From Hydrogenophaga sp. (GTDB taxonomy: Bacteria > Pseudomonadota > Gammaproteobacteria > Burkholderiales > Burkholderiaceae_C): DNA of 64,000 nucleotides. This document shows, piece by piece, positions 8,778 through 17,465 of this stretch (position 1 is its first letter; each line of letters opens with the position of its first letter). The position numbers and the translations under genes were made by a program. The stretch spans positions 124,001-188,000 of the forward strand of contig NZ_JAUSCF010000024.1 of assembly GCF_030651625.1 (NCBI RefSeq), in the 5' to 3' direction. Below the pieces are notes generated by a model. It did no database searches. It saw only the letters and a program-made list of their open reading frames with translations, and was not told where the DNA came from.

Positions 8778-10026
8778 CGCGGCGCTGCGTGCGCTGGCCA
8801 CCTGGGCGTTGCAATTCACGCCCCGCGTGGCCGTCGCTGACGGTGCCGTGCTCATGGAGGTGGAAGGCAGCGTACGCCTGTTCGGGGGCCGGCGAGCGCT
8901 GCGCGACCGCGTGTGGAGCGAAGGCCGCGAACTGGGCGTGAGTCAGCTGGCCTGGGCGCCCAACAGCCTGGCGGCGCTGGCGCTGGCGCGTGCCGGCATT
9001 GAAAACGGTTTTCGCCAGCCGCTGCCCGTGCTGCTGGATGCGCTGCCCATGGAATGCCTGAGTGCCGTGCACCCGCACCGGCTCACGCTGGCACACATCG
9101 GCTGCCGCACTCTGGGCGACGTGCGGCGCTTGCCGCGTGGCGGCATGGCCCGGCGGTTTGACAAGCACCTGCTCGCTGCCCTTGACCAGGCCTACGGCCT
9201 GGCCCCTGAGGTGCACCAGTGGGTGGCGCTGCCGGAACACTTTCATGAACGGCTGGAGCTGATGTTCCGCGTGGACGATGCGCCAGCCTTGCTGTTTGGC
9301 GCACGTCGCCTGCTGCTGGTCATGAGTGGCTGGCTGGCCGCGCGCCACAGCGGCGTCACGGCGTTCACGCTGCGCTGGGCGCACGACGCCATGCGGTCCA
9401 GGGCAGCAGGCGAAGGCGGCGAGATCACCATCCGCACGGCCGAACCCACGCGCGACATCGAGCACCTGTGCCGCCTGTTGGCCGAGCATCTGGCGCAGGT
9501 GAAACTGCTCGCACCGGTGGGCGACCTGGCGTTGCACGCGCAAGAGGTGCACCGGCTGAAGGAGCGCAGTGCTTCCCTGTTGCCCGACGCGGTGCGCCAG
9601 GGCGAAGCGCTGCACCTGGTGCTCGAGCGCCTGGCCGCGCGGCTGGGGCCACAGCGGGTGCTGCGCCCGGTGCTGCGCGAAGACCATCGGCAGGAATGGA
9701 TGTGCCACTGGCAGACTGCGCCAATGCCGTTGCCGCGCAAGCCCGCCCCCGCGCCTGACCTGCCGCAGCCCACGTTTGTGCTGCCCATGCCGCTGAAGCT
9801 GGCCGTGCGCGGGAACCGGCCCATTTACCAGGGCGAACTGCAGTTGCTGCTGGGGCCGCAGCGGGTGGAGGGCGGCTGGTGGGACCGCGATGAGGCGGCC
9901 GGCATCGCGCGCAATGTGGTGCGCGACTACTGGGTGGCGCTGTCGCAGCAGGCGGGGGTGTTGTGGGTGTTTCAGACGCGTCTGGATGAGGCGCCTGCGT
10001 GGTTTCTGCATGGGCACTTTGCATAG
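8722..10026 (+). CDS. imuB: ImuB, inactive Y-family polymerase homologue
   Basis: This 434-residue protein is the adaptor of the mutasome. It resembles Y-family polymerases but in this family lacks the catalytic acidic residues, and it links DnaE2 to the beta clamp and to ImuA. Here the N-terminus reads LWSALLLPS without the usual DxDxF metal-binding motif, which agrees with loss of catalysis. The C-terminal part (about 320-434) includes the conserved GGWWDRDEAAGIARNVVRDYW and the final FLHGHFA. The start overlaps imuA by 56 bp. A family A repeat separates it from dnaE2. Confidence 0.9.
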   Translation: MLWSALLLPSADDTASSTDAALRALATWALQFTPRVAVADGAVLMEVEGSVRLFGGRRALRDRVWSEGRELGVSQLAWAPNSLAALALARAGIENGFRQPLPVLLDALPMECLSAVHPHRLTLAHIGCRTLGDVRRLPRGGMARRFDKHLLAALDQAYGLAPEVHQWVALPEHFHERLELMFRVDDAPALLFGARRLLLVMSGWLAARHSGVTAFTLRWAHDAMRSRAAGEGGEITIRTAEPTRDIEHLCRLLAEHLAQVKLLAPVGDLALHAQEVHRLKERSASLLPDAVRQGEALHLVLERLAARLGPQRVLRPVLREDHRQEWMCHWQTAPMPLPRKPAPAPDLPQPTFVLPMPLKLAVRGNRPIYQGELQLLLGPQRVEGGWWDRDEAAGIARNVVRDYWVALSQQAGVLWVFQTRLDEAPAWFLHGHFA

Positions 10027-10035
10027 CATGAAGAA

Positions 10036-10140
10036 CACCCCCCGCGTCGCCTTTGGCGCCACCACCCTGCAAGGGGGGCGACATCTGAGGCCCGGCAGAG
10101 CCGGTTCCTCGGTGTCTCTGGATGGGTGTTGCTTCTTGCG
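10036..10140 (+). repeat. 3'-end hairpin repeat (family A), copy after imuB
   Basis: This copy begins ten bases after the imuB stop in the same orientation and fills most of the imuB-dnaE2 gap. In the long stem GAGG pairs with CCTC, where other copies have GCGG/CCGC or GTGG/CCAC, a compensated change. The tail CTGGATGGGTG follows. Confidence 0.8.
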
Positions 10141-10185
10141 TGACAGACGGCGCCCCGGTGTGATGTTCAGTCCGGAGAGGCGCTC

Positions 10186-13100
10186 ATGAACATCGCCGCC
10201 CTCCCCAACTACGCCGAACTGCGCTGCCTCTCCAACTTCAGCTTCCTGCGCGGCGCGAGCAAACCTGAAGAGCTGGTGGAGCGCGCCCAGGCGCTGGGCT
10301 ACAGCGCCCTGGCCCTGGTCGACGAATGCTCCATGGCCGGCATCGTGCGCGCGCATGTGGCCGCGAAAAAGCAGGGGCTGAAACTGCTGGTGGGTAGCCA
10401 GTTCCAGGTGCAGTGCGACACCCCGTTCACCCTGGTCGTGCTGGCCACCAACCTCAACGGTTACGGCAACCTCTGCGAGTTCATCACCCGCCTGCGCCGC
10501 TCGGCACCCAAGGGCACGTACCGGCTGGGGCTGGACGGTGTGGATGCCGATGCCTTGCACGATTGTCTGGCCATCGCCGTGCCCGACCGCGCCTGCGACC
10601 AGGCGCAGATGGACGTCATGGCGCGGTGGTTGCTGCAGCGCTTCCTGGGCCGTTGCTGGCTGGGCGTGGAACAGTTGCGCCGGCTTGATGACGAGATGCT
10701 GCTGCACAAGCTGCGCCAGAGCAGCGAACTTACCGCCGTGCCGCTGGTGGCCGTGGGCGACGTGCGCATGCACCTGCGCTCGCGCAAGCCCTTGCACGAC
10801 GTGCTCACTGCCACGCGCATCGGCCAGCCACTCACCGCCTGCGGTTTTGCGCTGGCGCAAAACGCCGAGCAACACCTTCGCTTGCGCTCGGCCCTGGCCC
10901 AGCGCTACCCGGCCGAGCTGCTGAGCGAGACCCTCCATGTGGCCGAGCGCTGCAGTTTCTCGCTCGACGAACTGCGCTACCAGTACCCCAGCGAAGTGGT
11001 GCCATCCGATGAAACGCCCACCAGCTACCTGCGCCGCCTGACCGGGGAAGGTGCGCGGCGGCGCTGGCCCGCAGGCACGTCGGCCAAGGAACGGCAACAA
11101 CTGGAGCACGAGCTGGCGCTGATTGCCGAGCTGGGCTACGAGCACTACTTCCTTACCGTGTACGACATCGTCGCTTTTGCGCGCTCGCAGAACATCCTCT
11201 GCCAGGGTCGGGGATCTGCGGCCAACAGTGTGGTCTGCTACTGCCTGGGCATCACCGAAGTGGACCCGGCGCGCGCTTCGGTGCTGTTCGAGCGCTTCAT
11301 ATCGAAAGAGCGCAACGAACCACCCGACATCGACGTGGACTTCGAGCACGAACGGCGCGAAGAAGTCATTCAGTACCTGTACCGCAAATACGGGCGCGAG
11401 CGCGCCGCACTCACCGCCACCGTCATCTGCTACCGCCCGCGCAGCGCCCTGCGAGACGTGGGCAAGGCGCTGGGGTTTGATGAAACCGCGCTCGACGTGC
11501 TGGGCAGCGGCCACCGCTGGTGGGACGTGGATGGCCTTGCGCCCGAGCGCATCCGCGAAGCGGGGCTCGACCCCGAAAGCCTGGCCGTGCGCCAGCTGGT
11601 GATGCTCACCGGCCAGCTCATGGGATTTCCGCGCCACCTCTCTCAGCACACCGGCGGCTTCGTGCTCACGCGCGGCCCGCTCTCACGCCTGGTGCCCATC
11701 GAAAACGCCACCATGGCCGACCGCACCGTCATCGAATGGGACAAGGACGACCTTGACGCCATGGGTCTGCTGAAGGTGGACGTGCTGGCGCTGGGCATGC
11801 TCACCGCGATCCGCAAGTCGCTCGCCTTCATCAGCCAGCGCAAGGGCTTTGAATTTCGCCTGCAGGACATCCCCGACAAGGACGACGCCACCTACGACAT
11901 GATCTGCGCCGCCGACACCGTGGGCGTGTTCCAGATCGAGAGCCGCGCACAGATGAGCATGCTGCCGCGCCTGCGCCCGCGTGAGTTCTACGATCTGGTG
12001 ATCGAAGTGGCGCTGGTGCGGCCCGGCCCCATCCAGGGCGGTGCGGTGCACCCCTACCTGAACCGTCGGCAAGGCAAAGAGCCGGTGGACTATCCCAAGG
12101 GTCTGGACGCTGCGCTGAAGCGCACGCTGGGTGTGCCCGTGTTCCAGGAGCAGTGCATGCAGATCGCCATCATCGCGGCCGGCTTCACCCCCGGTGAGGC
12201 TGACGGCCTGCGCCGCGCCATGGGTGCCTGGAAGCGCACGGGCGGCCTGGGACAGTACGAACACCGCCTGATCGACGGCATGACCGAGCGCGGCTACGAG
12301 CTGGACTTCGCCAAGCGCGTGGTGGAACAGGTGAAAGGTTTTTCCAGCTACGGTTTTCCCGAAAGCCATGCGGTCAGCTTCGCGCTGCTGGTCTACGACA
12401 GCTGCTGGATCAAACGCCACCACCCGGCCGAGTTCCTTGCCGCCATGCTCAACAGCCAGCCGCTGGGTTTTTATTCACCCAGCCAGCTGGTGCAGGACGC
12501 ACAACGCCATGGCGTGGAAGTGCGGCCGGTGGACGTGATGGTGAGCGACTGGGACTGCACGCTGGAAGAGGCAACTCCTCCGAGCGAAGTGTCCGACTCC
12601 CTCTCCCTCTGGGAGAGGGCAGGGGTGAGGGCCGGCCCACCAGAAGCCCCAGCCAACGCCCATGCCGTTAACTCACTTTCCCGCCATCGGAAGAGGGTTG
12701 GGGTGAGGGCTGTTCCCGAGTCCACCATGCCCGCCGTGCGCCTGGGTCTGTGCATGGTCAGTGGCTTGTCGAAAGACACCGCCGAACGCATCGTCGCCGC
12801 GCGTGAAGGAGCCGATCCAGCACACCGCACGGAACCGGCTTCGCCGGGCCGCAGGTGTGGCCCCCCTGGGGGGGTGACGCGAAGCGGCGCGGGGGGGGGC
12901 TTCCTTGACCCAGAAGACCTTGCCCGCCGCGCCGAGCTGGACCGGCAGACCATGCAGCAACTCGCCGCCGCCGACGCGCTGCAATCCCTGAGTGGCCACC
13001 GCCGCCAGCAGGTTTGGGACGCCGCTGCACTCAAGGCCCCTCCCGAGCTGCTCAAGGAAGCACCGGTGGACGAAGCCTCACTGGCCTTGCCCGAAGCCCC

Positions 13101-13518
13101 CGAAGGCGAAGCCATCGTCTGGGACTACGCCAGCCTGGGCCTGACCCTACGCCGCCATCCGCTGGCCCTGTTGCGCGAGCGCCTGCAGGCCCGTCGTTTC
13201 ATGACCGCCGAAACCCTGAACAGTCTGCCCAACGGCAAACTGGTGCGCGCCTGCGGCATCGTCACCGGCCGCCAGCAGCCCGAAACCTCCAAAGGCGTGG
13301 TCTTCGTGACGCTGGAAGACGAAACCGGCGTGGTGCAGGTCATCGTCTGGAAAGCCCTGCGCGACCGCCAGCGCACCGAACTCATCCGCTCAAGGCTGCT
13401 GGCCGTGCGCGGCGTGTGGCAGCGCGAAGGCGAGGTGTGCAACCTCATCGCCGGCCACCTGGAAGACCTGACGCCGCTGCTGGGCAGGCTCGCGACGGAG
13501 AGTCGGGATTTTCATTGA
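10186..13518 (+). CDS. dnaE2: Error-prone DNA polymerase DnaE2 with two in-frame repeat insertions
   Basis: This 1110-residue protein is the catalytic subunit of the damage-inducible ImuA-ImuB-DnaE2 polymerase. An N-terminal PHP domain (YAELRCLSNFSFLRGASKPEE) is followed by the C-family palm with PDIDVDFEHERREEV and by helix-hairpin-helix and OB-fold regions near the C-terminus. Usual length is about 1020-1080. Two segments have no family counterpart that I recognise: about 796-847 (repeat family B) and 875-905 (family A repeat in antisense). Both keep the frame open. The second contains a run of nine G at 12891-12899, a likely slippage site. GGAGAGG precedes the ATG. Whether the inserts affect activity is unknown. 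Confidence 0.92.
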   Translation: MNIAALPNYAELRCLSNFSFLRGASKPEELVERAQALGYSALALVDECSMAGIVRAHVAAKKQGLKLLVGSQFQVQCDTPFTLVVLATNLNGYGNLCEFITRLRRSAPKGTYRLGLDGVDADALHDCLAIAVPDRACDQAQMDVMARWLLQRFLGRCWLGVEQLRRLDDEMLLHKLRQSSELTAVPLVAVGDVRMHLRSRKPLHDVLTATRIGQPLTACGFALAQNAEQHLRLRSALAQRYPAELLSETLHVAERCSFSLDELRYQYPSEVVPSDETPTSYLRRLTGEGARRRWPAGTSAKERQQLEHELALIAELGYEHYFLTVYDIVAFARSQNILCQGRGSAANSVVCYCLGITEVDPARASVLFERFISKERNEPPDIDVDFEHERREEVIQYLYRKYGRERAALTATVICYRPRSALRDVGKALGFDETALDVLGSGHRWWDVDGLAPERIREAGLDPESLAVRQLVMLTGQLMGFPRHLSQHTGGFVLTRGPLSRLVPIENATMADRTVIEWDKDDLDAMGLLKVDVLALGMLTAIRKSLAFISQRKGFEFRLQDIPDKDDATYDMICAADTVGVFQIESRAQMSMLPRLRPREFYDLVIEVALVRPGPIQGGAVHPYLNRRQGKEPVDYPKGLDAALKRTLGVPVFQEQCMQIAIIAAGFTPGEADGLRRAMGAWKRTGGLGQYEHRLIDGMTERGYELDFAKRVVEQVKGFSSYGFPESHAVSFALLVYDSCWIKRHHPAEFLAAMLNSQPLGFYSPSQLVQDAQRHGVEVRPVDVMVSDWDCTLEEATPPSEVSDSLSLWERAGVRAGPPEAPANAHAVNSLSRHRKRVGVRAVPESTMPAVRLGLCMVSGLSKDTAERIVAAREGADPAHRTEPASPGRRCGPPGGVTRSGAGGGFLDPEDLARRAELDRQTMQQLAAADALQSLSGHRRQQVWDAAALKAPPELLKEAPVDEASLALPEAPEGEAIVWDYASLGLTLRRHPLALLRERLQARRFMTAETLNSLPNGKLVRACGIVTGRQQPETSKGVVFVTLEDETGVVQVIVWKALRDRQRTELIRSRLLAVRGVWQREGEVCNLIAGHLEDLTPLLGRLATESRDFH
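12592..12714 (+). repeat. Family B palindromic repeats inside dnaE2
   Basis: CCCTCTCCC pairs with GGGAGAGGG at about 12597-12621 and is followed by GGGGTGAGGGC; a second, partial unit with AGAGGGTTGGGGTGAGGGC ends near 12712. The same layout occurs between genes at 41763-41802 and 42035-42073. Here the insertion keeps the dnaE2 frame and adds about 50 residues, including SDSLSLWERAGVRAG. Confidence 0.8.
12808..12900 (-). repeat. Complete family A repeat inside dnaE2, antisense and in frame
   Basis: Read on the minus strand this is a full family A unit: CGCCGCTTCGCGTCA, the C7/G6 hairpin, the stem CACACC/GGTGTG around CCGGC-GAA-GCCGG, and the tail beginning CTGGATC. It is the only complete copy found inside a gene and the only one oriented against its host gene. 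It contains G9 at 12891-12899 and G7 at about 12868-12874 on the plus strand. Confidence 0.88.
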
Positions 13519-13573
13519 GCGTGATTAGGCGGGTAGCCGTTCATCGTCAGTCATAACGTTTGGCACCTTCAAA

Positions 13574-13975
13574 TTAAGCGGAGCGAATTTCAGTCAACAA
13601 CTCCGGATGTCGATCCAGCACCTGGAGCAATTTCACCAACGCCAGCGGCGGCTTGGTCTTGCCGTTCTCATACCGGGAAAACGCATTCACACCACCCCCA
13701 AAAATCTCGGCTGCCTCACGCTGGTCCAGTGCGAGCTTCTTGCGCACGTTGACAATGAAGGCAGGGTCCACGATGGTGGCGTTCACTTGTTTGTTGAACG
13801 CCAGCATGGCGGTGCTGACGCGGGCGGCTGCCTCAGAGTCGAGCACCGCTTCGCCGCAGGCAGGGCAGTAGTCGCCTGTAACACCCGGGATGGCGGTAGT
13901 TTCGCCCTTGTAGGTGTAGGGCATGTCGCGGGTGTCGTGCACCAGTTTCGCAGCGCCGCAGGCAGGGCATTTCAT
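13574..13975 (-). CDS. mqsA: MqsA-type antitoxin
   Basis: This 133-residue protein is a two-domain antitoxin and repressor. The N-terminal zinc domain has CxxC pairs at C3/C6 and C37/C40. The C-terminal helix-turn-helix (about 75-120) includes GGVNAFSRYENGKTKPP, in which the N and R of NAFSRYE contact operator DNA in characterised MqsA proteins. It follows mqsR by two bases, in the toxin-first order usual for mqsRA. It should neutralise MqsR and repress the operon through the palindrome before mqsR. Confidence 0.93.
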   Translation of the reverse strand: MKCPACGAAKLVHDTRDMPYTYKGETTAIPGVTGDYCPACGEAVLDSEAAARVSTAMLAFNKQVNATIVDPAFIVNVRKKLALDQREAAEIFGGGVNAFSRYENGKTKPPLALVKLLQVLDRHPELLTEIRSA

Positions 13976-13977
13976 GA

Positions 13978-14274
13978 TCAGAGTTCCTTGAAAGACACGA
14001 TGAGCACGTCGTCAACGACGGTAAGCTTCAGATAGACATCGCCCACCGATGTGGCGGGGCGGTACACGTCTTGCCAGATGCGGTGGTCGGCGTGGGTGGT
14101 CATGCTTTTGTAGAAGTCTGTTGGGGTCAGCGCCATCACCACAGCCATGATGCCTTCGAAGTCCAGTCCCAATGCGGCGGCGCCAGCCAAAGCCGAAAAC
14201 GTGGACTTCACTTGCCCTGCGCTCACCAAGCTTTTGACCACCTGCAGCTTGCAATGCGGCGTGCCTTTTTCCAT
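13978..14274 (-). CDS. mqsR: MqsR-type mRNA interferase toxin
   Basis: This 98-residue protein matches MqsR, a RelE-fold endoribonuclease that cleaves mRNA at GCU sites in E. coli. The segment TDFYKSMTTHADHRIWQDVYRP is nearly unchanged from E. coli MqsR, and the catalytic residues K56, Q68 and Y81 sit at the same positions. The toxin therefore looks intact. It is the first gene of the two-gene operon and overlaps neither neighbour. Confidence 0.94.
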   Translation of the reverse strand: MEKGTPHCKLQVVKSLVSAGQVKSTFSALAGAAALGLDFEGIMAVVMALTPTDFYKSMTTHADHRIWQDVYRPATSVGDVYLKLTVVDDVLIVSFKEL

Positions 14275-14298
14275 CCCTACTCCCTTTTTGCTGAAAGA

Positions 14299-14315
14299 TT
14301 AACCAAAATGGTTAA
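14299..14315 (-). promoter_or_regulatory. Probable MqsA operator
   Basis: TTAACCA-AAA-TGGTTAA is a perfect palindrome 25 bp upstream of mqsR. MqsA of E. coli binds AACCT/AGGTT palindromes, so this AACC/GGTT palindrome in an AT-rich patch is the expected autoregulatory site. Binding is inferred. Confidence 0.75.
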
Positions 14316-14451
14316 ATTTGGCAAGTAGGGTATTGATGAAGATCGGTTGGGAGGTGGTGGACTGATGCCCCGTCGCAGTCTGTCCGCATTCGCTTGTGTG
14401 AGAGACTGCAGCGCTCTCGAACTCACAGCGCGCAGACGCCCCACCCATCCG

Positions 14452-14880
14452 ATGTCCGATTGGAAACACCAGCAAATGATCAAGGCCTCGGCATGGCCGC
14501 TGGCCGCCGAACTGCTTGCCCCCGATGTCGATTTCACGGCCCGGCTGGAGGGGGGCCTGGTGCCCCTGCATTGGGCTTGCCGGGAGGGCAAGGCCGGGGT
14601 GGTGAAGTACATGGTCGAGCACGGTGCGAACGTGCACGACCTGACCGACGATGGCAAGAGCATGCTGGAGCTGGCGATCCCATCGAACAGCTTTCAGACG
14701 GTCATGCTGCTGATCGACCGGCTCAAGGCCACGGGTGCATCAGCACCCGATGAAGCGCTGAGAAAGCGGTTGAACAATGCGTTCAGCAAAGGCCACCCCG
14801 ACGCCAAAAACCGCCTTCAGCAGACGCTGCGGGATTGGGATCGCATCGCCAAGACATCGCCTTCGTCCAGATCGACCTGA
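14452..14880 (+). CDS. Small ankyrin-repeat protein
   Basis: This 142-residue protein contains about two ankyrin repeats, seen as VPLHWACREGKAGVVKYMVEHGANVHDL and the following DGKSMLELAI. Ankyrin repeats bind other proteins; no enzyme domain is attached. The open frame reaches upstream to 14347, but the ATG at 14452 (MSDWKHQQ) starts where recognisable sequence begins. There is no signal peptide. The gene is monocistronic next to mqsRA. Confidence 0.65.
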   Translation: MSDWKHQQMIKASAWPLAAELLAPDVDFTARLEGGLVPLHWACREGKAGVVKYMVEHGANVHDLTDDGKSMLELAIPSNSFQTVMLLIDRLKATGASAPDEALRKRLNNAFSKGHPDAKNRLQQTLRDWDRIAKTSPSSRST

Positions 14881-14983
14881 CCGTCTGAGATCGCAAGCCT
14901 CGTTTCACATCACCGCTCCCCACGGGTTGAAGCCGCGCCAGCGGCTTAGTACCATGGTGCCATTGCCACCGCAGGAGTGAACC

Positions 14984-15262
14984 ATGTGCCGCAACATCAA
15001 GACGCTGTTCAACTTCGAACCACCCGCCAGTGAGCTGGAGATTCGTGACGCTTCGCTGCAGTTCGTGCGCAAACTCAGCGGCTTCAGCGTGCCGTCGAAA
15101 GCGAACGAAGAAGCGTTCGAGCGCGCTGTGGCCGAGGTGGCGGAATCGGCACGTCGGCTCATCCGTTCGATGGTGACGAACGCCGAACCCAAGAACCGCG
15201 AGGTGGAGGCGCAAAAGTCACGTGAGCGATCGGTGCAGCGCTTTGTCGTGACGCGCCACTGA
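14984..15262 (+). CDS. DUF2277 family protein
   Basis: This 92-residue protein begins MCRNIKTLFNFEPPAS and continues FVRKLSGFSVPSKANEEAFE, the hallmark of the DUF2277 family found across proteobacteria and actinobacteria. The function is unknown. It is a soluble helical protein of normal family length. GCAGGAG before the ATG fixes the start. Confidence 0.88.
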   Translation: MCRNIKTLFNFEPPASELEIRDASLQFVRKLSGFSVPSKANEEAFERAVAEVAESARRLIRSMVTNAEPKNREVEAQKSRERSVQRFVVTRH

Positions 15263-15273
15263 TGTGTCGACCC

Positions 15274-15741
15274 TCAACTACCCAGCATCCGCTCCGTGAT
15301 CCACCGCCAGTGCTCCGCACTCACCGGTGTGATGGAGAGCCGGCTGCCACGCTGCAGCACCACCATGTCGGCCAGCTCGGGTGTGGCGCGCATTTCGGCC
15401 AGGCTGAGCAACCGCGTCTTCTTTGCGGCCTTCACATCTCGCAGCAGCCAGCGCGGCGCATCAGGCTTTGACTTGGGATCGAAGTAGGGGGATTCGGGGT
15501 CGAACTGGGTGGGGTCCGGGTACACATCCGAAGCCACATGGGCGATGCCTGCGATGCCCGGTTCTGGGCAACTGGAGTGATAGAACAGCACGCCGTCGCC
15601 CACCTGCATGGCGTCGCGCATGAAGTTGCGGGCCTGGTAGTTGCGCACGCCGGTCCAGGGTACGGTGGCTTTCGGGGCGGCCAGGGCGTCGTCGATGGAG
15701 CACTCGTCGGGCTCGGATTTCATCAGCCAGTAGGCGGTCAT
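15274..15741 (-). CDS. EVE domain-containing protein
   Basis: This 155-residue protein is a stand-alone EVE domain (PUA-like fold). It begins YWLMKSEPDECSIDD and includes WTGVRNYQARNFMRD and GVLFYHSSC, the family's nucleotide-pocket sequences. EVE domains are thought to bind modified bases in DNA or RNA. It converges with the DUF2277 gene, leaving 11 bp between the stops. The family is clear and the target unknown. Confidence 0.9.
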   Translation of the reverse strand: MTAYWLMKSEPDECSIDDALAAPKATVPWTGVRNYQARNFMRDAMQVGDGVLFYHSSCPEPGIAGIAHVASDVYPDPTQFDPESPYFDPKSKPDAPRWLLRDVKAAKKTRLLSLAEMRATPELADMVVLQRGSRLSITPVSAEHWRWITERMLGS

Positions 15742-15806
15742 GGCGGGATCTTAGGCCAATCTGTCAACGGCTTCTCAAAGCGGCCGACTTGCCGTAGGCT
15801 GCGCCC

Positions 15807-16550
15807 ATGCTGGATACCTTGTGGCCTTTGCTGCTGTTTTTTGCCTTTCCGCTGGTGCTGGTGGTATGGCTTGCACGCAGGCAAGCCCGGGAACGCCAGC
15901 AGCGTGAAGACAGCTTGCGCACAGCCGCTGTGACGCGCGGGTGGAGCTTCGATGCACAGCAAAGCGGCAGCTTGCAGAGCCTGCGCTGGCAAGGCGTCAC
16001 TGTCGGCACACGCTGGACGCTGGAATACCGCCTCCACCGCAGGAGCAAGCGCTCGAAAAATACGCAGGTGCACAGGGCGGTGTGGTGGGCCGATACCTTT
16101 CGCGGCCCGGCCTCTCCCGTGCTGTTCATTGGCGTGCCCACGGATACACAGAACCCGATGCTGAAATTGGCGCAAAGCGAAGGCGTGCTGGCGTCGATGG
16201 CGCAGAAGGCCGCCGGTTTTGCGTTGGACAAGGGGCTGGACGCGTACTTCGGAGAAGAAGCCGGGCTTGAGGTGGATGCTCGCCTGCTCAAGCCGGTGGA
16301 GGCCGCTGGGCTGCCAGGCTTTATGGTGATGGCTGCCGATGTGCCGCAGGCGATGTGGTTGCTGGGAGATGGCTGGTCGAAGTCGCTGGAGGCGCTGGTG
16401 CAAAAGGCGGGGGCGAGCATTGCTGACCGGCCCTGGGTACTGGTGTTGCCGCGCCGTGTGTATGTAGCCCGCCCGGCACCGATGCGCACAGAGCAAGACG
16501 TGCAGACCATGGTGGACGAAGGTCTGGCGTTGGTGGCGTCGCACGTCTGA
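15807..16550 (+). CDS. Membrane-anchored protein of unknown function
   Basis: I do not recognise a family. The 247-residue protein has one N-terminal membrane helix (about 3-22) followed by a charged stretch (RRQARERQQRED), so the body is probably cytoplasmic. The remainder is an alpha/beta domain with no catalytic motif that I can name. A GC-rich hairpin follows about 20 bp after the stop. Confidence 0.6.
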   Translation: MLDTLWPLLLFFAFPLVLVVWLARRQARERQQREDSLRTAAVTRGWSFDAQQSGSLQSLRWQGVTVGTRWTLEYRLHRRSKRSKNTQVHRAVWWADTFRGPASPVLFIGVPTDTQNPMLKLAQSEGVLASMAQKAAGFALDKGLDAYFGEEAGLEVDARLLKPVEAAGLPGFMVMAADVPQAMWLLGDGWSKSLEALVQKAGASIADRPWVLVLPRRVYVARPAPMRTEQDVQTMVDEGLALVASHV

Positions 16551-16572
16551 ATTGGTCGTGCACGTGGGCCAA

Positions 16573-16592
16573 GCCCCGCAAAGGTGCGGGGC
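16573..16592 (+). other. Strong GC hairpin after the 15807-16550 gene
   Basis: GCCCCGCA pairs with TGCGGGGC around AAGG. No T-run follows, so it is a weak or Rho-assisted terminator at best, or an RNA 3'-end stabiliser. Confidence 0.5.
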
Positions 16593-16673
16593 CTTGCAGG
16601 GCAATGATCCGGGGGAGTCGACGCAGTGCCACACTGCCTTTGCCTCCCTCCGTGTTTTTTTCTGATTGTGCCC

Positions 16674-17465
16674 ATGCCCACCAACGACATCGTTGCCGTC
16701 TCAAGCCTTCGTCATCGCGCAAGGCGTGTGCTCTGGATCTTCACTGCTGTCGCTGCTGGCCTGCTCGGTGGCTGTGCCTTGCCACGGGCCGCGCAGGTGC
16801 CCATGGAGGCGCTGTGGTTGCCCGCTTCACCCAATCAGCCGGGCCGCACCCTCATCGTGTTCCTGCCGGGTTCGCAGGAAGTGCCGCAGGACATCGTGCG
16901 AGAAGGATTTGTGGAGCAGGTGCGTGCGCGCCATCCCACGGTGGATGTGGTGGTGGCCGACGCGCATGTGGGCTACTTCCGCAACCGGAGTTTCGAAGAC
17001 CGCCTGCGTGCCGATGTGATGGCAACGGCCCGCGCGCGTGGTTATGAGTCGATCTGGCTGGCCGGCATCTCGCTGGGCGGTTTCGGCTCGCTGATGTACG
17101 CCAGAAGTGCGCCCGGCGAAATCGAAGGGGTGATCGCGCTGGCGCCCTTCATCGCGTCGCGCGATGTGCTGGCCGAGGTGGCCCAGGCCGGCGGGCTGGC
17201 AAGCTGGCAACCCACGCTGCCGCTGAAGGCCGACGATTACCAGCGCGACCTGTTGCTGTGGCTGAAGGGCTACGCCGATCCCGCGCAAGTTCGCCCACCG
17301 CTTTTCATCGGCTACGGCACCCGTGACCGGCTGGAGCCCTTCCCCGAACTGCTCGACAAGGTGCTGCCAGCCGAACGCCTGCTCAGCGCGCCCGGTGGCC
17401 ATGACTGGTCGCCCTGGAAGGCCATGTGGGCCGACGCGCTGGAGCGGGCGCCACTGAAGCCCTGA
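16674..17465 (+). CDS. Alpha/beta-hydrolase lipoprotein
   Basis: This 263-residue protein has a signal peptide with lipobox LGGC (C34), so it is a periplasm-facing lipoprotein. The body is an alpha/beta hydrolase with nucleophile motif GISLGG (S133), a likely acid in GTRD (D218) and a histidine in GGHDW (H243). A serine esterase or lipase activity follows from the family; the substrate is unknown. The ATG at 16674 was preferred to the upstream frame because it starts a normal signal peptide. Confidence 0.75.
   Translation: MPTNDIVAVSSLRHRARRVLWIFTAVAAGLLGGCALPRAAQVPMEALWLPASPNQPGRTLIVFLPGSQEVPQDIVREGFVEQVRARHPTVDVVVADAHVGYFRNRSFEDRLRADVMATARARGYESIWLAGISLGGFGSLMYARSAPGEIEGVIALAPFIASRDVLAEVAQAGGLASWQPTLPLKADDYQRDLLLWLKGYADPAQVRPPLFIGYGTRDRLEPFPELLDKVLPAERLLSAPGGHDWSPWKAMWADALERAPLKP

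Noticed and set aside
8731-11649. Open frame of 972 codons on the minus strand opposite imuB and dnaE2
   Set aside because: It is antisense to two clear genes, rich in His, Gln, Arg and Ala as expected for a shadow frame of high-GC coding DNA, has no recognisable domain, and crosses an intergenic repeat.
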